Shown one piece after another: positions 48,201-58,522 of a DNA stretch of 64,000 nt (positions are counted from its first letter, which is position 1; the number at the start of each line of letters is the position of its first letter). This stretch comes from CAIWHR01 sp963734575 (GTDB taxonomy: Bacteria; Pseudomonadota; Gammaproteobacteria; Burkholderiales; Casimicrobiaceae). The translations under genes were made by a program, and so were the position numbers. The notes under the pieces were generated by a model that saw only the letters and a list, made by a program, of their open reading frames with translations, was not told the DNA's origin and ran no database searches. The DNA is taken from assembly GCA_963734575.1 (NCBI GenBank), contig CAVTHT010000015.1, positions 271,747 to 335,746 of the forward strand, given 5' to 3'.

Positions 48201-50209
48201 CTGCGGCCCCCGTCGATGGCCTCGTGCTGCCCGCCGGGCGCGATGCGCGCGGCAGCATCGTGCTGCCCGGGTCGAAGAGCATCTCCAATCGGACGCTGTT
48301 GCTGGCGGCGCTGGCGACCGGCACGACCGTGCTCGAGGGCCTGCTCGACGCGGACGACGTGTCGCGCATGCGCGATGCGCTGCGCACGCTCGGCGTCGAT
48401 GTCCGGGACGATGCCGCGCAGCGCGCGACCACGGTGCAGGGCGCCGGCGGGAAGTTTCCCGTGCAGCGCGCGGAGCTTTTCCTGGGCAATGCGGGCACCG
48501 CGTTTCGCCCCCTGACCGCCGTGCTCGCGCTCATGGGGGGCGAGTACGTGCTGCGCGGCGTGCCGCGGATGCACGAGCGGCCGATCGGCGATCTCGTCGA
48601 CGCGCTGCGCATCGCCGGCGCCGACGTGCGCTACGTGGGCGAGGAGGGCTATCCGCCACTGGTCGATCGGCGCGGCGGACCCGCATCGCGCGGTGGAGGA
48701 AGTGCCGATCCGCGGCAACGTGTCGAGCCAGTTCCTGTCGGCGCTGCTGATGGCGCTGCCGCTCGTTGACGGCGCGCAGCAGGACGCAGCGTTGCGGTGC
48801 GCGTGGTGGGCGAGCTGATCTCGCGGCCCTACGTGGCCATCACCACGAACCTCATGCGCCGCTTCGGCGTCGAAGTCGAAGAGCGCGGTGACCGGTTCAT
48901 CGTTCCCGCGCAGGCGCACTACGTCGCGCCGGGACGGCTGCCGGTCGAAGGCGACGCGTCCGGAGCGTCCTATTTCCTTGCCGCAGGCGCGATCGCCGGC
49001 GGACCCGTGCGGGTGCACGGGGTGGATCGCGCGTCGATCCAGGGCGACGTCGCGTTCGCCGACGTCCTTGCCCGCATGGGCGCCGACATCCGCGATGGCG
49101 ATGGCTGGCTCGAAGCGCGTGCCGGCAGTGGACTGCGCGGTGCGGACATCGATTGCGTCGCCATTCCCGACGCCGCCATGACCCTGGCGATCGTGGCGCT
49201 GTTCGCGTCGGGCACGACGACGCTGCGCAACATCGGCAGCTGGCGGGTGAAGGAAACGGACCGCATCGCCGCCATGGCGACCGAGTTGCGCAAGGTCGGC
49301 GCGACGGTCGAGGCGGGCGCGGATTTTCTGCGCGTCACGCCGGGTTCGCGCCTCCAAGGCGCCACGATCGACACCTACGACGATCACCGCATGGCGATGT
49401 GCTTCGCGCTGGTGAGCCTCGGCGGGGTCGAGATGCGCATCAACGATCCGGCCTGCGTGCGCAAGACGTACCCCCATTTCTTTGCGGACTTCGCCTCGCT
49501 CGTGCACTCCAGCCAGCGCGGGGCCGCCGGCGTCATGAGCGCTCCGGTGATCGCGATCGACGGTCCGGCCGCTTCGGGCAAGGGCACGGTCGCCGCCGGC
49601 GTCGCGGCCGATCTCGGCTTCCATTTGCTCGACAGCGGTGCGCTCTACCGGCTCGTCGCGCTCAAGGCCCTGCGCACGGGCACGCCGCAGGGCGACGCCG
49701 CGGCGCTCGCCGCCCTCGCAAGCGCGCTCGACGTCCGCTTCACCCGGGGCGCGATCATCCTCGAAGGCGAGGACGTGACCGAGGCCATCCGCGCCGAGCC
49801 GGTCGGCGCTGCGGCGTCGCAGGTGGCGGTGCATTCGGGCGTACGGGCCGCGCTCTTCGACCGGCAGCGGGCGTTCCGCGCTGTTCCGGGGCTCGTGGCG
49901 GACGGGCGGGACATGGGCACGGTCGTGTTTCCGGAGGCGGCGCTCAAGGTGTTCGTCACCGCGAGCCCCGAGGAGCGGGCCAGGCGACGGTATAAGCAGT
50001 TGAAGGAAAAAGGAAACCCGGTTACTATTGACAGTCTTTTGCGCGAGATCCGGGAACGGGACGCGCGCGACGCAAGCCGGGCGGCAGCGCCGCTCAAGCC
50101 TGCGGCCGATGCCTTCATCCTCGACACCACGGGCATGAGCATCGGCGAGGCGGTGGCGTTCGTGCTCGGGAAGTACCGGGCGCTCACCGGTGGCGCAGGG
50201 CAGGGCTGA
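48197..50209 (+). CDS. aroA-cmk: fused EPSP synthase and cytidylate kinase, two frameshifts
   Basis: About 670 residues when corrected. Residues 1-444 are 3-phosphoshikimate 1-carboxyvinyltransferase (LPGSKSISNR near the start, FLGNAGTAFRP, RGNVSSQFLSALLM, SWRVKETDR, YDDHRMAM). A linker SSQRGAAGV leads straight into cytidylate kinase (APVIAIDGPAASGKGTVAAG, ARRRYKQLKEKG) with no stop between them. Extra and missing bases near 48665 and 48790 break the AroA half only; the junction itself is clean. An internal ATG at 49535 could still give free kinase. The fusion links the shikimate pathway to CMP/dCMP phosphorylation only by gene order, not by chemistry. Confidence 0.87.
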
Positions 50210-50374
50210 CCGGGCCCGTCGCTCCGCCGCGATTCGCAGCGCAACAGCAGTGCAGGACGGTCGCCCGCGCGCGCTTTAGCCGGCGCGTGGCGGACGGATT
50301 CGACAACCAACCCGCCGCTCCGAGAAATAGGGTTCTCGCGGCTGGCGGCACATCACAGAGAAGGAACCAACCCA

Positions 50375-52120
50375 ATGGCTACTGCCATTCAAAGCAATCC
50401 CAAGGAAATGACCGCGGGCAGCCCGCCGGCGGGCATGGAAGATTTCGCGAAGCTGTTCGAGGAGTCCCTGTCGCGCCAGGAAATGCGCCAGGGCGAGCTC
50501 ATCACGGCCGAGGTCGTGCGCGTCGACTACAACATCGTCGTCGTGAATGCGGGGCTCAAGTCGGAGAGCTTCATCCCGATCGAGGAATTCAAGAACGATC
50601 GCGGCGAAGTGGAAGTGAAGCCCGGCGACTTCGTCGTCGTGGCGATCGAAAGCCTCGAGGACGGCTACGGCGAGACCCGTCTCTCGCGCGACAAGGCGAA
50701 GCGCCTCAAGGCGTGGCACGACCTCGAAGCCGCGATGGGCGAAGGCACCGTCGTCTCCGGCACCGTCACCGGGAAGGTGAAGGGCGGCCTCACGGTCATG
50801 GTCAACGGCATCCGCGCGTTCCTGCCGGGGTCGCTCGTCGACATCCGTCCGGTCAAGGACACGAGCCCGTTCGAAGGCAAGACGCTCGAATTCAAGGTCA
50901 TCAAGCTCGACCGCAAGCGCAACAACGTGGTCGTGTCGCGGCGTGCCGTGCTCGAGGCATCGCTGGGCGAGGAGCGCGAGAAGCTCCTGTCCACGCTGCA
51001 GGAAGGCGCGATCGTCAAGGGCGTGGTGAAGAACATCACCGATTACGGCGCGTTCGTGGACCTTGGCGGCATCGACGGCCTGCTGCACATCACCGATCTC
51101 GCCTGGCGCCGCGTGAAGCATCCGTCCGAGGTGCTGTCGGTCGGCGATGAAGTGACGGCGAAGATCCTCAAGTTCGACCAGGAGAAGAACCGCGTCTCGC
51201 TCGGCATGAAGCAGCTCGGCGAGGATCCGTGGGTCGGCCTCGGTCGTCGCTATCCGCAGGGCACGCGCCTCTTCGGCAAGGTCACGAACATCACCGACTA
51301 CGGTGCGTTCGTCGAGATCGAGTCGGGCATCGAGGGCCTCGTGCACGTGTCCGAGATGGACTGGACCAACAAGAACATCCACCCGACCAAGGTCGTGCAG
51401 CTCGGCGACGAAGTCGAGGTGATGATCCTCGAGATCGACGAGGACCGGCGCCGCATCTCGCTCGGCATGAAGCAGTGCATGTCGAACCCGTGGGACGACT
51501 TCGCGATCAACCAGAAGAAGGGCGACCGCGTGAAGGGCACGATCAAGTCGATCACCGACTTCGGCGTGTTCGTCGGCCTGCCGGGCGGCATCGACGGCCT
51601 CGTGCATCTGTCCGACCTCTCGTGGACGCTGCCCGGCGAAGCCGCCGTGCGCGACTACAAGAAGGGCCAGGAAGTGGAGGCTGTGGTGCTGGCGATCGAC
51701 GTCGAGCGCGAGCGCATCTCGCTCGGCATCAAGCAGCTCGACGGTGATCCGTTCAGCAACTTCGTCGCGGTGCACGACAAGGGCAGCGTGGTGACGGGCA
51801 GCGTGAAGTCGCTCGACGGCAAGGGTGCGGTGATCACGCTCGACGGCGAGGTGGAAGGGTATCTGCGCGCCTCGGAAGTCTCGCGCGATCGCGTCGAGGA
51901 CATCCGCACGCACCTGAAGGAAGGCGATCCGGTGACCGCGATGATCATCAACATCGATCGCAAGAACCGCTCGATCAATCTTTCGATCAAGGCCAAGGAC
52001 AACGCCGAGGAAGTCGAGGCGATCCAGTCGGCCAAGGCGGACGTCTCGGGCACCACGTCCGGCACCACCAACCTGGGGGCGCTGCTTCGCGCCAAGATGG
52101 ACAACAAGACCAACGAGTGA
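50375..52120 (+). CDS. rpsA: 30S ribosomal protein S1
   Basis: A 581-residue protein of six S1 RNA-binding domains that brings mRNA to the ribosome. The repeats show GAIVKGVVKNITDYGAFVDL, GTRLFGKVTNITDYGAFVEI and GDRVKGTIKSITDFGVFVGL; the two N-terminal domains bind S2 and the 30S subunit. About 20 residues precede the usual start region (MEDFAKLFEESL). The ATG follows AAGGA. Spacer 50210-50374 probably holds its promoter and leader. rpsA-ihfB is a conserved pair. Confidence 0.96.
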   Translation: MATAIQSNPKEMTAGSPPAGMEDFAKLFEESLSRQEMRQGELITAEVVRVDYNIVVVNAGLKSESFIPIEEFKNDRGEVEVKPGDFVVVAIESLEDGYGETRLSRDKAKRLKAWHDLEAAMGEGTVVSGTVTGKVKGGLTVMVNGIRAFLPGSLVDIRPVKDTSPFEGKTLEFKVIKLDRKRNNVVVSRRAVLEASLGEEREKLLSTLQEGAIVKGVVKNITDYGAFVDLGGIDGLLHITDLAWRRVKHPSEVLSVGDEVTAKILKFDQEKNRVSLGMKQLGEDPWVGLGRRYPQGTRLFGKVTNITDYGAFVEIESGIEGLVHVSEMDWTNKNIHPTKVVQLGDEVEVMILEIDEDRRRISLGMKQCMSNPWDDFAINQKKGDRVKGTIKSITDFGVFVGLPGGIDGLVHLSDLSWTLPGEAAVRDYKKGQEVEAVVLAIDVERERISLGIKQLDGDPFSNFVAVHDKGSVVTGSVKSLDGKGAVITLDGEVEGYLRASEVSRDRVEDIRTHLKEGDPVTAMIINIDRKNRSINLSIKAKDNAEEVEAIQSAKADVSGTTSGTTNLGALLRAKMDNKTNE

Positions 52121-52133
52121 AGCGGACGCCGTG

Positions 52134-52424
52134 ATGACCAAATCGGAGCTGATCGACCGCCTTGCGGCCCAGTTCCCGCAACTCGTAGCGAAGGACGCAG
52201 AACTCGCGGTGAAGATGATCCTCGACGCCATGGCCGAAAGCCTGGCGAAGGGGGAGCGCATCGAGATCCGCGGGTTCGGCAGCTTCGGCCTCAATTACCG
52301 GCCGCCACGCACCGGACGCAATCCCAAGTCCGGTGAAAAGGTGCAGGTGCCGCAGAAGCACGTGCCGCACTTCAAGGCGGGCAAGGAACTGCGCGAGCGG
52401 GTCGATTTCAAGAAGACGGCATGA
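52134..52424 (+). CDS. ihfB: integration host factor subunit beta
   Basis: A 96-residue HU/IHF-family DNA-bending protein that pairs with IHF-alpha. It begins MTKSELIDRLAAQF and has the family signature GFGSFGLNYRPPRTGRNPKSG with the Pro that intercalates DNA. The ATG at 52134 is preferred over the GTG just before it. It is 13 bases after rpsA and probably cotranscribed. A branched terminator follows. Confidence 0.96.
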   Translation: MTKSELIDRLAAQFPQLVAKDAELAVKMILDAMAESLAKGERIEIRGFGSFGLNYRPPRTGRNPKSGEKVQVPQKHVPHFKAGKELRERVDFKKTA

Positions 52425-52510
52425 CGGCTCCGCGATCGCCCGTACCCGCGCGAGGCATCGCGCGTGCGGGCGTGACGGAAAGGGCGATCGGTTCAGGCAA
52501 GCTCGACATG

Positions 52511-52566
52511 GGGCGGTGTTCTCGGTGCAAGTCGCATGACTTGCGGCGACGACACCGCCCTTTTTT
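52511..52566 (+). terminator. branched Rho-independent terminator after ihfB
   Basis: Outer 9-bp stem GGGCGGTGT/ACACCGCCC (52511-52519 and 52552-52560), an inner perfect 7-bp stem GCAAGTC/GACTTGC, then six T. It ends 23 bases before lapA, so lapA may rely on read-through or its own promoter. Confidence 0.85.
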
Positions 52567-52588
52567 CATCCCCCGCGGGGAGGATTGC

Positions 52589-52936
52589 ATGCACGTCGTT
52601 CGGTGGATCGTTGGCTTCGTCCTGTTTCTCGCGCTCTCTGTTCTCGCGCTGCAGAACTCCGACGAGGTCACGCTCAAGTTCTATCACTGGTGGAGCTGGA
52701 AAGGGCCGCTCATCTTCGTGGTCCTCGTCGCGTTCGCGCTGGGCGTGGCTGCCGGGCTGCTCACCGGCGCGGTGCGCACGGCTCGTCTCAAGCGCCAGCT
52801 CGCGCGGGTCCGGCGCGACCACGCGCGATTCATGCCGGCGAGCGGGCCCACGGATGGCCTGCGCGGCGCGGCGCCCGGCACGGTCGTGCCGCCCGATGCC
52901 TACGGCTCGAGCCGGCGTCCCATCGATGGCGTCTGA
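52589..52936 (+). CDS. lapA: LapA family protein
   Basis: A 115-residue inner-membrane protein with two helices (about 4-22 and 39-62) and a short cytoplasmic C-terminus with a coiled-coil-like basic segment, the LapA/YciS layout. With LapB it takes part in controlling lipopolysaccharide assembly and LpxC level. The ATG at 52589 follows GGGGAGG. It is 47 bases upstream of lapB, as in most betaproteobacteria. Confidence 0.88.
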   Translation: MHVVRWIVGFVLFLALSVLALQNSDEVTLKFYHWWSWKGPLIFVVLVAFALGVAAGLLTGAVRTARLKRQLARVRRDHARFMPASGPTDGLRGAAPGTVVPPDAYGSSRRPIDGV

Positions 52937-52983
52937 GCACATCGTGACCGCGGCTCCGGGCCGCTGATCCAGCGCCCGCCTCC

Positions 52984-54163
52984 ATGGACTTCGAGTTCTG
53001 GTGGCTGCTGCCGATCCCCGCGCTCTTCTTCGCGATGGGGTGGATCGCTGCGCGCATCGACATCAAGCATCTCCTGCGCGAATCGCGCGCGCTGCCGCTC
53101 TCGTACTTTCGCGGGCTCAACTTCCTCCTGAACGAGCAGCCGGACAAGGCGATCGAGTCGTTCATCGAGGTCGTGAAGGTCGACCCGCAGACCATCGACC
53201 TGCACTTCGCATTGGGCAGCCTCTTTCGCCGGCAGGGGGAGATCGACCGCGCGATACGCATGCATCAGAACCTTCTCGACCGGCCCGGATCTCGCCGCCG
53301 ACAAGCGCCAGGCGGTGATCTTCGAGCTCGCGCAGGACTTCCACCGCGCGGGACTGCTCGATCGCGCCGAGGAGCTCTTCACCAAGCTCGAAGCCACGCC
53401 GTTCGAGCATGCGTCGCTCGGCTTCCTCCTGTCGATCTACGAGCAGGAGAAGGACTGGCCCAAGGCAATCACCGCGACGCGGCGCATGGAGGCCCTCGCC
53501 AAGCAGCCGTATTACAAGGAGATCGCGCAGTACCAGTGCGAGCTTGCGCAGGCCGCGCTGCTCAAGTCCGACTTCGCCGCCGCGCGCCGCTACATCGATC
53601 TCGCGCTCGCCGAGCATCGCGCCTGCACCCGCGCGACGATGCTCCTCGGCGACCTCGAGGCGCAGCAGGGCAATCCCGCGGCAGCGATCGATGCGTGGCA
53701 GCGCATCGAGACGCAGAACCCGGCGTTCCTGTCGCTCATCTCCGATCGCCTCGCGGATGCGTACCGGCACACGGCGGGAACCGCGCAGGCGTTGCGCGTG
53801 ATCAAGTCGTTCCAGGCGCAGTATCCGTCCCTCGATCTGCTCACCACCGCCTTCAACCTCACCCTGGCCGAGGAAGGCGCGCAGGCGGCGGCCGATCTCA
53901 TCAAGGACGAGCTTGCGCGCAACCCGACGCTGCTCGGACTCGACCGCCTGCTCGAAGCGCAGCTCGCGTCCGCGCCGCCGGAGCGGCGCCACGACCTCGA
54001 GCTCGTGAAGCAGCTGGTCGGTCAGCACATCAAGCGTCTCGGCATGTACAAATGCGATCAATGCGGCTTCCGCGCACGGCAGTACTACTGGCGCTGCCCG
54101 GGCTGCGGCAAGTGGGAAACGTACTCGCCAAGGCGCACGGAGACTCCCGATGGCTATGCCTGA
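52984..54163 (+). CDS. lapB: lipopolysaccharide assembly protein LapB, one frameshift
   Basis: About 392 residues: an N-terminal membrane helix, about eight TPR repeats, and a C-terminal rubredoxin-like metal site (CDQCGF, CPGCGKWE). LapB regulates degradation of LpxC by FtsH and so balances LPS and phospholipid. An extra C in the CCC run near 53285 breaks the frame between LLDRP and DLAADKRQAV. Its end overlaps pyrF by 14 bases. LPS genes ugd and rfaE1 follow downstream. Confidence 0.88.
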
Positions 54164-54887
54164 TCCGACGTCGCCCGATCCGAAGGTGATCGTGGCGCTC
54201 GACTTCGCCAACCCGATGCACGCCCTGGGGCTCGCCGACCGTCTCGACCCGCGGCAGTGCGCATTCAAGGTCGGGAAGGAGATGTTCGTGGTCGCCGGCC
54301 CGGAGCCCGTGCGCTGGATGGTGGCGCGCGGCTTTCGCGTGTTCCTCGATCTCAAGTTCCACGACATTCCGAACACGGTCGCGCAGGCGTGCGCGGCGGC
54401 GACGCGGCTCGGCGTGTGGATGCTCAACGTGCACGCGTCGGGTGGTCGCGCGATGCTCGAGGCCGCACGCGACGCGGTGGAGAAGACTGCGACGGGGGAA
54501 GGACGCGCCCGTCCGCTGCTGATCGCGGTCACCGTGCTCACGAGTCTCACCGACGGCGATCTCGCCACGCTGCGCTGGCCCGCCGACGCCGCCGGACAGG
54601 CACTGCATCTCGCGCAGCTGTCGGCCGCGAGCGGCCTCGACGGCGTGGTGTGCTCGGCGCTCGAGGCGCCCGCACTGCGCGCCGCGCTGCCGCGCGGCTT
54701 CCGGCTGGTGACTCCGGGCATCCGTCCGGCCGGGAGCGCGGCCGACGATCAGGCGCGCATCATCACCCCTGAGCGCGCCATCGCGAACGGCGCCGATTAC
54801 CTCGTGGTGGGGCGGCCCATCACCCAGGCCGCCGATCCCGTCGCGGCGCTCGCCAAGATCAACGCAACCCTGGGAGTCGCCGCTTGA
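54150..54887 (+). CDS. pyrF: orotidine 5'-phosphate decarboxylase
   Basis: A 245-residue TIM-barrel enzyme that makes UMP, the last step of pyrimidine synthesis. It has VIVALDFANP, the catalytic FLDLKFHDIPNTV and the phosphate loop TPGIRPAG. The start MAMPDPT at 54150 overlaps lapB. Its stop overlaps the TTG of ugd. The subgroup 1 length is normal. Confidence 0.95.
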   Translation: MAMPDPTSPDPKVIVALDFANPMHALGLADRLDPRQCAFKVGKEMFVVAGPEPVRWMVARGFRVFLDLKFHDIPNTVAQACAAATRLGVWMLNVHASGGRAMLEAARDAVEKTATGEGRARPLLIAVTVLTSLTDGDLATLRWPADAAGQALHLAQLSAASGLDGVVCSALEAPALRAALPRGFRLVTPGIRPAGSAADDQARIITPERAIANGADYLVVGRPITQAADPVAALAKINATLGVAA

Positions 54888-56205
54888 AGATCACGATGAT
54901 CGGCACGGGCTACGTCGGCCTCGTGACCGGCACCTGCCTCGCCGAAGTCGGCAACGACGTGCTGTGCCTCGACGTGGACGCGCGCAAGATCGCGATCCTC
55001 AACGAGGGCGGCGTGCCGATCCACGAGCCCGGCCTCGAGCCCATGATCCGGCGCAACGTGGAGGCGGGACGCCTGCGCTTCACGACGGACATCGATGCCG
55101 CGGTCGCGCACGGCAGCTGCAGTTCATCGCCGTCGGCACGCCACCCGACGAGGACGGCTCCGCCGACATGCAGTACGTGCTGGCGGCGGCGCGCAACATC
55201 GGCAAGCGCATGACGGGCTTCACGATCATCGTCGACAAGTCCACGGTGCCGGTCGGCACGGCCGACCACGTGCGCGAGGCGATCGCCGAGGAGCTCGCGG
55301 CGCGCGGCGTCGACATCCCGTTCGCGGTCGTGTCGAATCCGGAATTCCTGAAGGAAGGCGCGGCGGTCGACGATTTCATGAAGCCCGACCGCGTGGTGAT
55401 CGGCGCGGACGACGAGCGCGCGATCGCGACGATGCGCGCGGTGTATGCGCCGTTCCAGCGCAACCACGAGCGCCTGCTCGTCATGGACGTCCGCTCGGCC
55501 GAGCTCACCAAATACGCGGCGAACGCGATGCTCGCCACGCGCATCTCCTTCATGAACGAGCTCGCAAATCTCGCGGACGAGCTCGGCGCGGACATCGAGC
55601 ACGTGCGGCAGGGGATCGGCTCGGACCCGCGCATCGGCTATCACTTCCTCTATCCGGGTGTGGGCTACGGCGGTTCGTGCTTTCCGAAGGACGTGAAGGC
55701 CCTCCAGCACACCGCGACGCGCCATGGCCGGCCGCTGGCGGTGCTCGATGCGGTCGAGCGCGCCAACGAAGCGCAGAAGCTGCGCCTCGTCGAGAAGATC
55801 GTGGGGCGGCTGGGCGAGAAGCTCGACGGCCGCACTTTCGCGATCTGGGGGCTTGCGTTCAAGCCGAACACCGACGACATGCGCGAGGCGCCGTCGCGCG
55901 CCGTCATCGATGCGCTCACGCGCCGCGGCGCGCGCATCGTCGCGTACGACCCCGTGGCCATGCCCGAGGCGCAGCGGGTGTTCGGGAAGCAGGCCGGGGT
56001 CACTTATGCGCGCAGTCCGATGGAAGCGCTTGCCGGCGCGGATGCGCTGGTGGTGATCACGGAGTGGAAGGAGTTCCGCAGCCCGGACTTCGATGCGATC
56101 CGGCGCACGCTGCGCGAGCCTCTCGTGTTCGACGGTCGCAACCTGTACGACCCCGAGCTCGTGCGTGCCGCGGGACTCGAATATTTCGCCATCGGCCGCC
56201 GCTGA
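54884..56205 (+). CDS. ugd: UDP-glucose 6-dehydrogenase, one frameshift
   Basis: About 440 residues. Rossmann motif MIGTGYVGLVTG, the catalytic Cys in YGGSCFPKD and the C-terminal UDP-binding domain are present. It makes UDP-glucuronate for capsule or LPS. A missing base near 55118 separates DIDAAVAHG from QFIAVGTPPDEDGS. The likely start is TTG at 54884, overlapping the pyrF stop (TTGA), since the glycine motif begins six residues later. It is followed immediately by rfaE1. Confidence 0.88.
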
Positions 56206-56206
56206 C

Positions 56207-57145
56207 ATGACAGCCCGTTTTTCCGCGTGGGCGGACAAGGTCGCGCGCACCCGCATGCTCATCGCGGGCGACGTCATGCTCGACCGCTACTGGTTCGGCG
56301 AAGTCGAGCGCATCTCGCCGGAGGCGCCCGTGCCGGTGGTGAAGATCGCCCGCAGCGAGGAGCGTCCCGGCGGCGCGGCGAACGTCGCGCGCAATGCGAC
56401 GGCGCTCGGCGCCCGTTCGACATTGTTGTCGGTGACCGGCGCCGACGAGGCGGGCGCAACGCTCGCGCGTCTGCTCGCCGCCGAGCAGGTCACGACCTCG
56501 TTCCACCAGGACCCGGGCATCGCCACGACGGTGAAGCTGCGCGTGATCGGCCGGCAGCAGCAGCTGCTGCGCATCGACTTCGAGACGGCGCCATCGCACG
56601 AGATCCTGGCGTCGAAGCTCGCCGAATACGAGCGCCTGCTGCCGGATTGCGACATCGTCGTGCTGTCCGACTACGGCAAGGGCGGCCTCGCCCACATCAC
56701 GACCATGATCGAGCGCGCGCGCGCCGCAGGCAAGCGCGTGCTGGTCGATCCGAAGGGCGACGACTGGGCGCGCTATCGCGGCGCCACGCTGATCACGCCC
56801 AATCGCGCCGAGTTCCGCGACGTCGCCGGCCGGTGGCGCGACGAGTACGAGATGGCCGCGAAGGCGCAGGCGCTGCGCGCGGAGCTCGAGCTCGAAGCGC
56901 TGCTCGTCACGCGCTCGGAAGAGGGCATGTCGCTCTACACCGCCGACGGCGCGACGACCTTCCCGGCGCGCGCCCGCGAGGTCTTCGACGTCTCGGGCGC
57001 AGGCGACACCGTGATCGCCACCGTCGGCGTCATGCTCGGCGCGGGCGCGCCGCTCACGGTGGCCGTGCAGATCGCCAACGAAGCCGCGGGTGTCGTGGTC
57101 GGCAAGCTCGGCACGGCGGTGGTCCTGCCGCACGAGCTCGAGTAG
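56207..57145 (+). CDS. rfaE1: D-glycero-beta-D-manno-heptose-7-phosphate kinase (RfaE1/HldE N-domain)
   Basis: A 312-residue PfkB-family kinase that makes heptose-1,7-bisphosphate for LPS inner core. It has LIAGDVMLDRYWFGEVERIS, GGAANVARN and the catalytic Asp in DVSGAGDTV. It ends after the kinase domain, so the nucleotidyltransferase (HldE C-domain) is separate, as is normal in betaproteobacteria. ATG one base after the ugd stop; radA follows ten bases later. Confidence 0.93.
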   Translation: MTARFSAWADKVARTRMLIAGDVMLDRYWFGEVERISPEAPVPVVKIARSEERPGGAANVARNATALGARSTLLSVTGADEAGATLARLLAAEQVTTSFHQDPGIATTVKLRVIGRQQQLLRIDFETAPSHEILASKLAEYERLLPDCDIVVLSDYGKGGLAHITTMIERARAAGKRVLVDPKGDDWARYRGATLITPNRAEFRDVAGRWRDEYEMAAKAQALRAELELEALLVTRSEEGMSLYTADGATTFPARAREVFDVSGAGDTVIATVGVMLGAGAPLTVAVQIANEAAGVVVGKLGTAVVLPHELE

Positions 57146-57154
57146 CCGCCGCGC

Positions 57155-58510
57155 ATGGCCAAGGCGAAGACCGTCTACAGCTGCACCGAGTGCGGGGGAC
57201 AGAGCCCGAAGTGGCAGGGGCAGTGCCCGCATTGCGGCGTCTGGAACACGCTGGTCGAGGCGCTGGCGGCGCCGGCACCCTCGCGGTTCCAGAGCGTGAC
57301 CGGCAAGGCGAGTGCCGTGCGCGCGCTCGCCTCCGTGGACGCGCAGGACTCGCCGCGCTTCCCGACCGGCATCGAGGAATTCGACCGCGTGCTGGGCGGC
57401 GGCATGGTGCCCGGCGGCGTGATCCTGCTGGGCGGCGATCCCGGCATCGGCAAGTCGACGCTGCTGCTCCAGGCGATGGCGGCGATCGGCGCCACGCGCA
57501 AGGCGCTGTACGTGACCGGCGAGGAGTCGGTCGAGCAGGTTGCACTGCGCGCGCAGCGCCTCGGCCTCGTCAACGCGCCCGTCTCGCTGCTCGCGGAGGT
57601 CCAGCTCGAGGCGATCGCGGCCACGATCGGCGCGGAGCAGCCCGAGGTCGTCGTCATCGATTCGATCCAGACCGTCTACACCGAGGCCCTGACGTCTGCA
57701 CCAGGCAGCGTCTCGCAGGTGCGCGAATGCGCGGCGCAGCTCACGCGTCTCGCCAAGCAGCGCGGTGTGGTGGTGATCTTCGTCGGGCATGTCACCAAGG
57801 AAGGCGCCATCGCCGGTCCGCGGGTGCTCGAGCACATCGTCGATACGGTGCTCTATTTCGAGGGCGACACCCACTCGAGCTTCCGCCTCGTGCGGGCGAT
57901 CAAGAACCGCTTCGGCGCGGCGAACGAGCTCGGTGTGTTCGGCATGACCGAAAAGGGCCTCAAGGGCGTATCCAACCCTTCGGCGATGTTCCTGTCGCAG
58001 CACGCGCAGGCGGTGCCCGGATCGGCGATCGTCGCGACGATGGAAGGCTCCCGGCCGTTGCTGGTCGAGATCCAGGCGCTGGTCGATCCGGTGCAGGGCG
58101 GCAACCCGCGCCGGCTTTCCGTCGGTCTCGACCCGCAGCGGCTCGCGCTGCTGCTGGCCGTGCTGCACCGGCACGGCGGCGTGGAGACAAGCGGCTACGA
58201 CGTCTTCGTCAATGCCGTCGGAGGAGTGCGCATCAACGAGCCCGCGGCGGACCTGGCCATCCTGCTGGCCGTGCACTCGTCGCTGCGGTCGAAGCCCTTG
58301 CCGGCCAAGACGATCGTCTTCGGCGAGGTCGGCCTCGCCGGCGAGATCCGGCCGGTGCAGCGAGGGCAGGAGCGCATCCGGGAGGCGGCCAAGCTCGGCT
58401 TCCGGCAGGTTCTCATTCCAAACATGAACAAGCCAAGGCAAGCCATTGACGGCATTAAGATCATGACCGTCGATCGCGTCGACGAGGCCGTCGACCTGAT
58501 GCGCGAATAG
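57155..58510 (+). CDS. radA: DNA repair protein RadA
   Basis: A 451-residue branch-migration helicase of the RecA fold. In order: zinc finger (CTECGGQSPKWQGQCPHCG), Walker A GGDPGIGKST, the KNRFG motif near residue 250, and a C-terminal Lon-like domain. It processes recombination intermediates. The length and motifs are complete. It is last of the plus-strand run here and ends 13 bases before the convergent TPR gene. Confidence 0.96.
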   Translation: MAKAKTVYSCTECGGQSPKWQGQCPHCGVWNTLVEALAAPAPSRFQSVTGKASAVRALASVDAQDSPRFPTGIEEFDRVLGGGMVPGGVILLGGDPGIGKSTLLLQAMAAIGATRKALYVTGEESVEQVALRAQRLGLVNAPVSLLAEVQLEAIAATIGAEQPEVVVIDSIQTVYTEALTSAPGSVSQVRECAAQLTRLAKQRGVVVIFVGHVTKEGAIAGPRVLEHIVDTVLYFEGDTHSSFRLVRAIKNRFGAANELGVFGMTEKGLKGVSNPSAMFLSQHAQAVPGSAIVATMEGSRPLLVEIQALVDPVQGGNPRRLSVGLDPQRLALLLAVLHRHGGVETSGYDVFVNAVGGVRINEPAADLAILLAVHSSLRSKPLPAKTIVFGEVGLAGEIRPVQRGQERIREAAKLGFRQVLIPNMNKPRQAIDGIKIMTVDRVDEAVDLMRE

Positions 58511-58522
58511 GCGCCAGCCACG

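Noticed and set aside
44993..48769. A 1258-residue continuous frame
   Set aside because: It strings together pheA, a wrong-frame stretch of hisC, tyrA and the start of aroA because apparent indels bring their frames together. It is not a real fusion.
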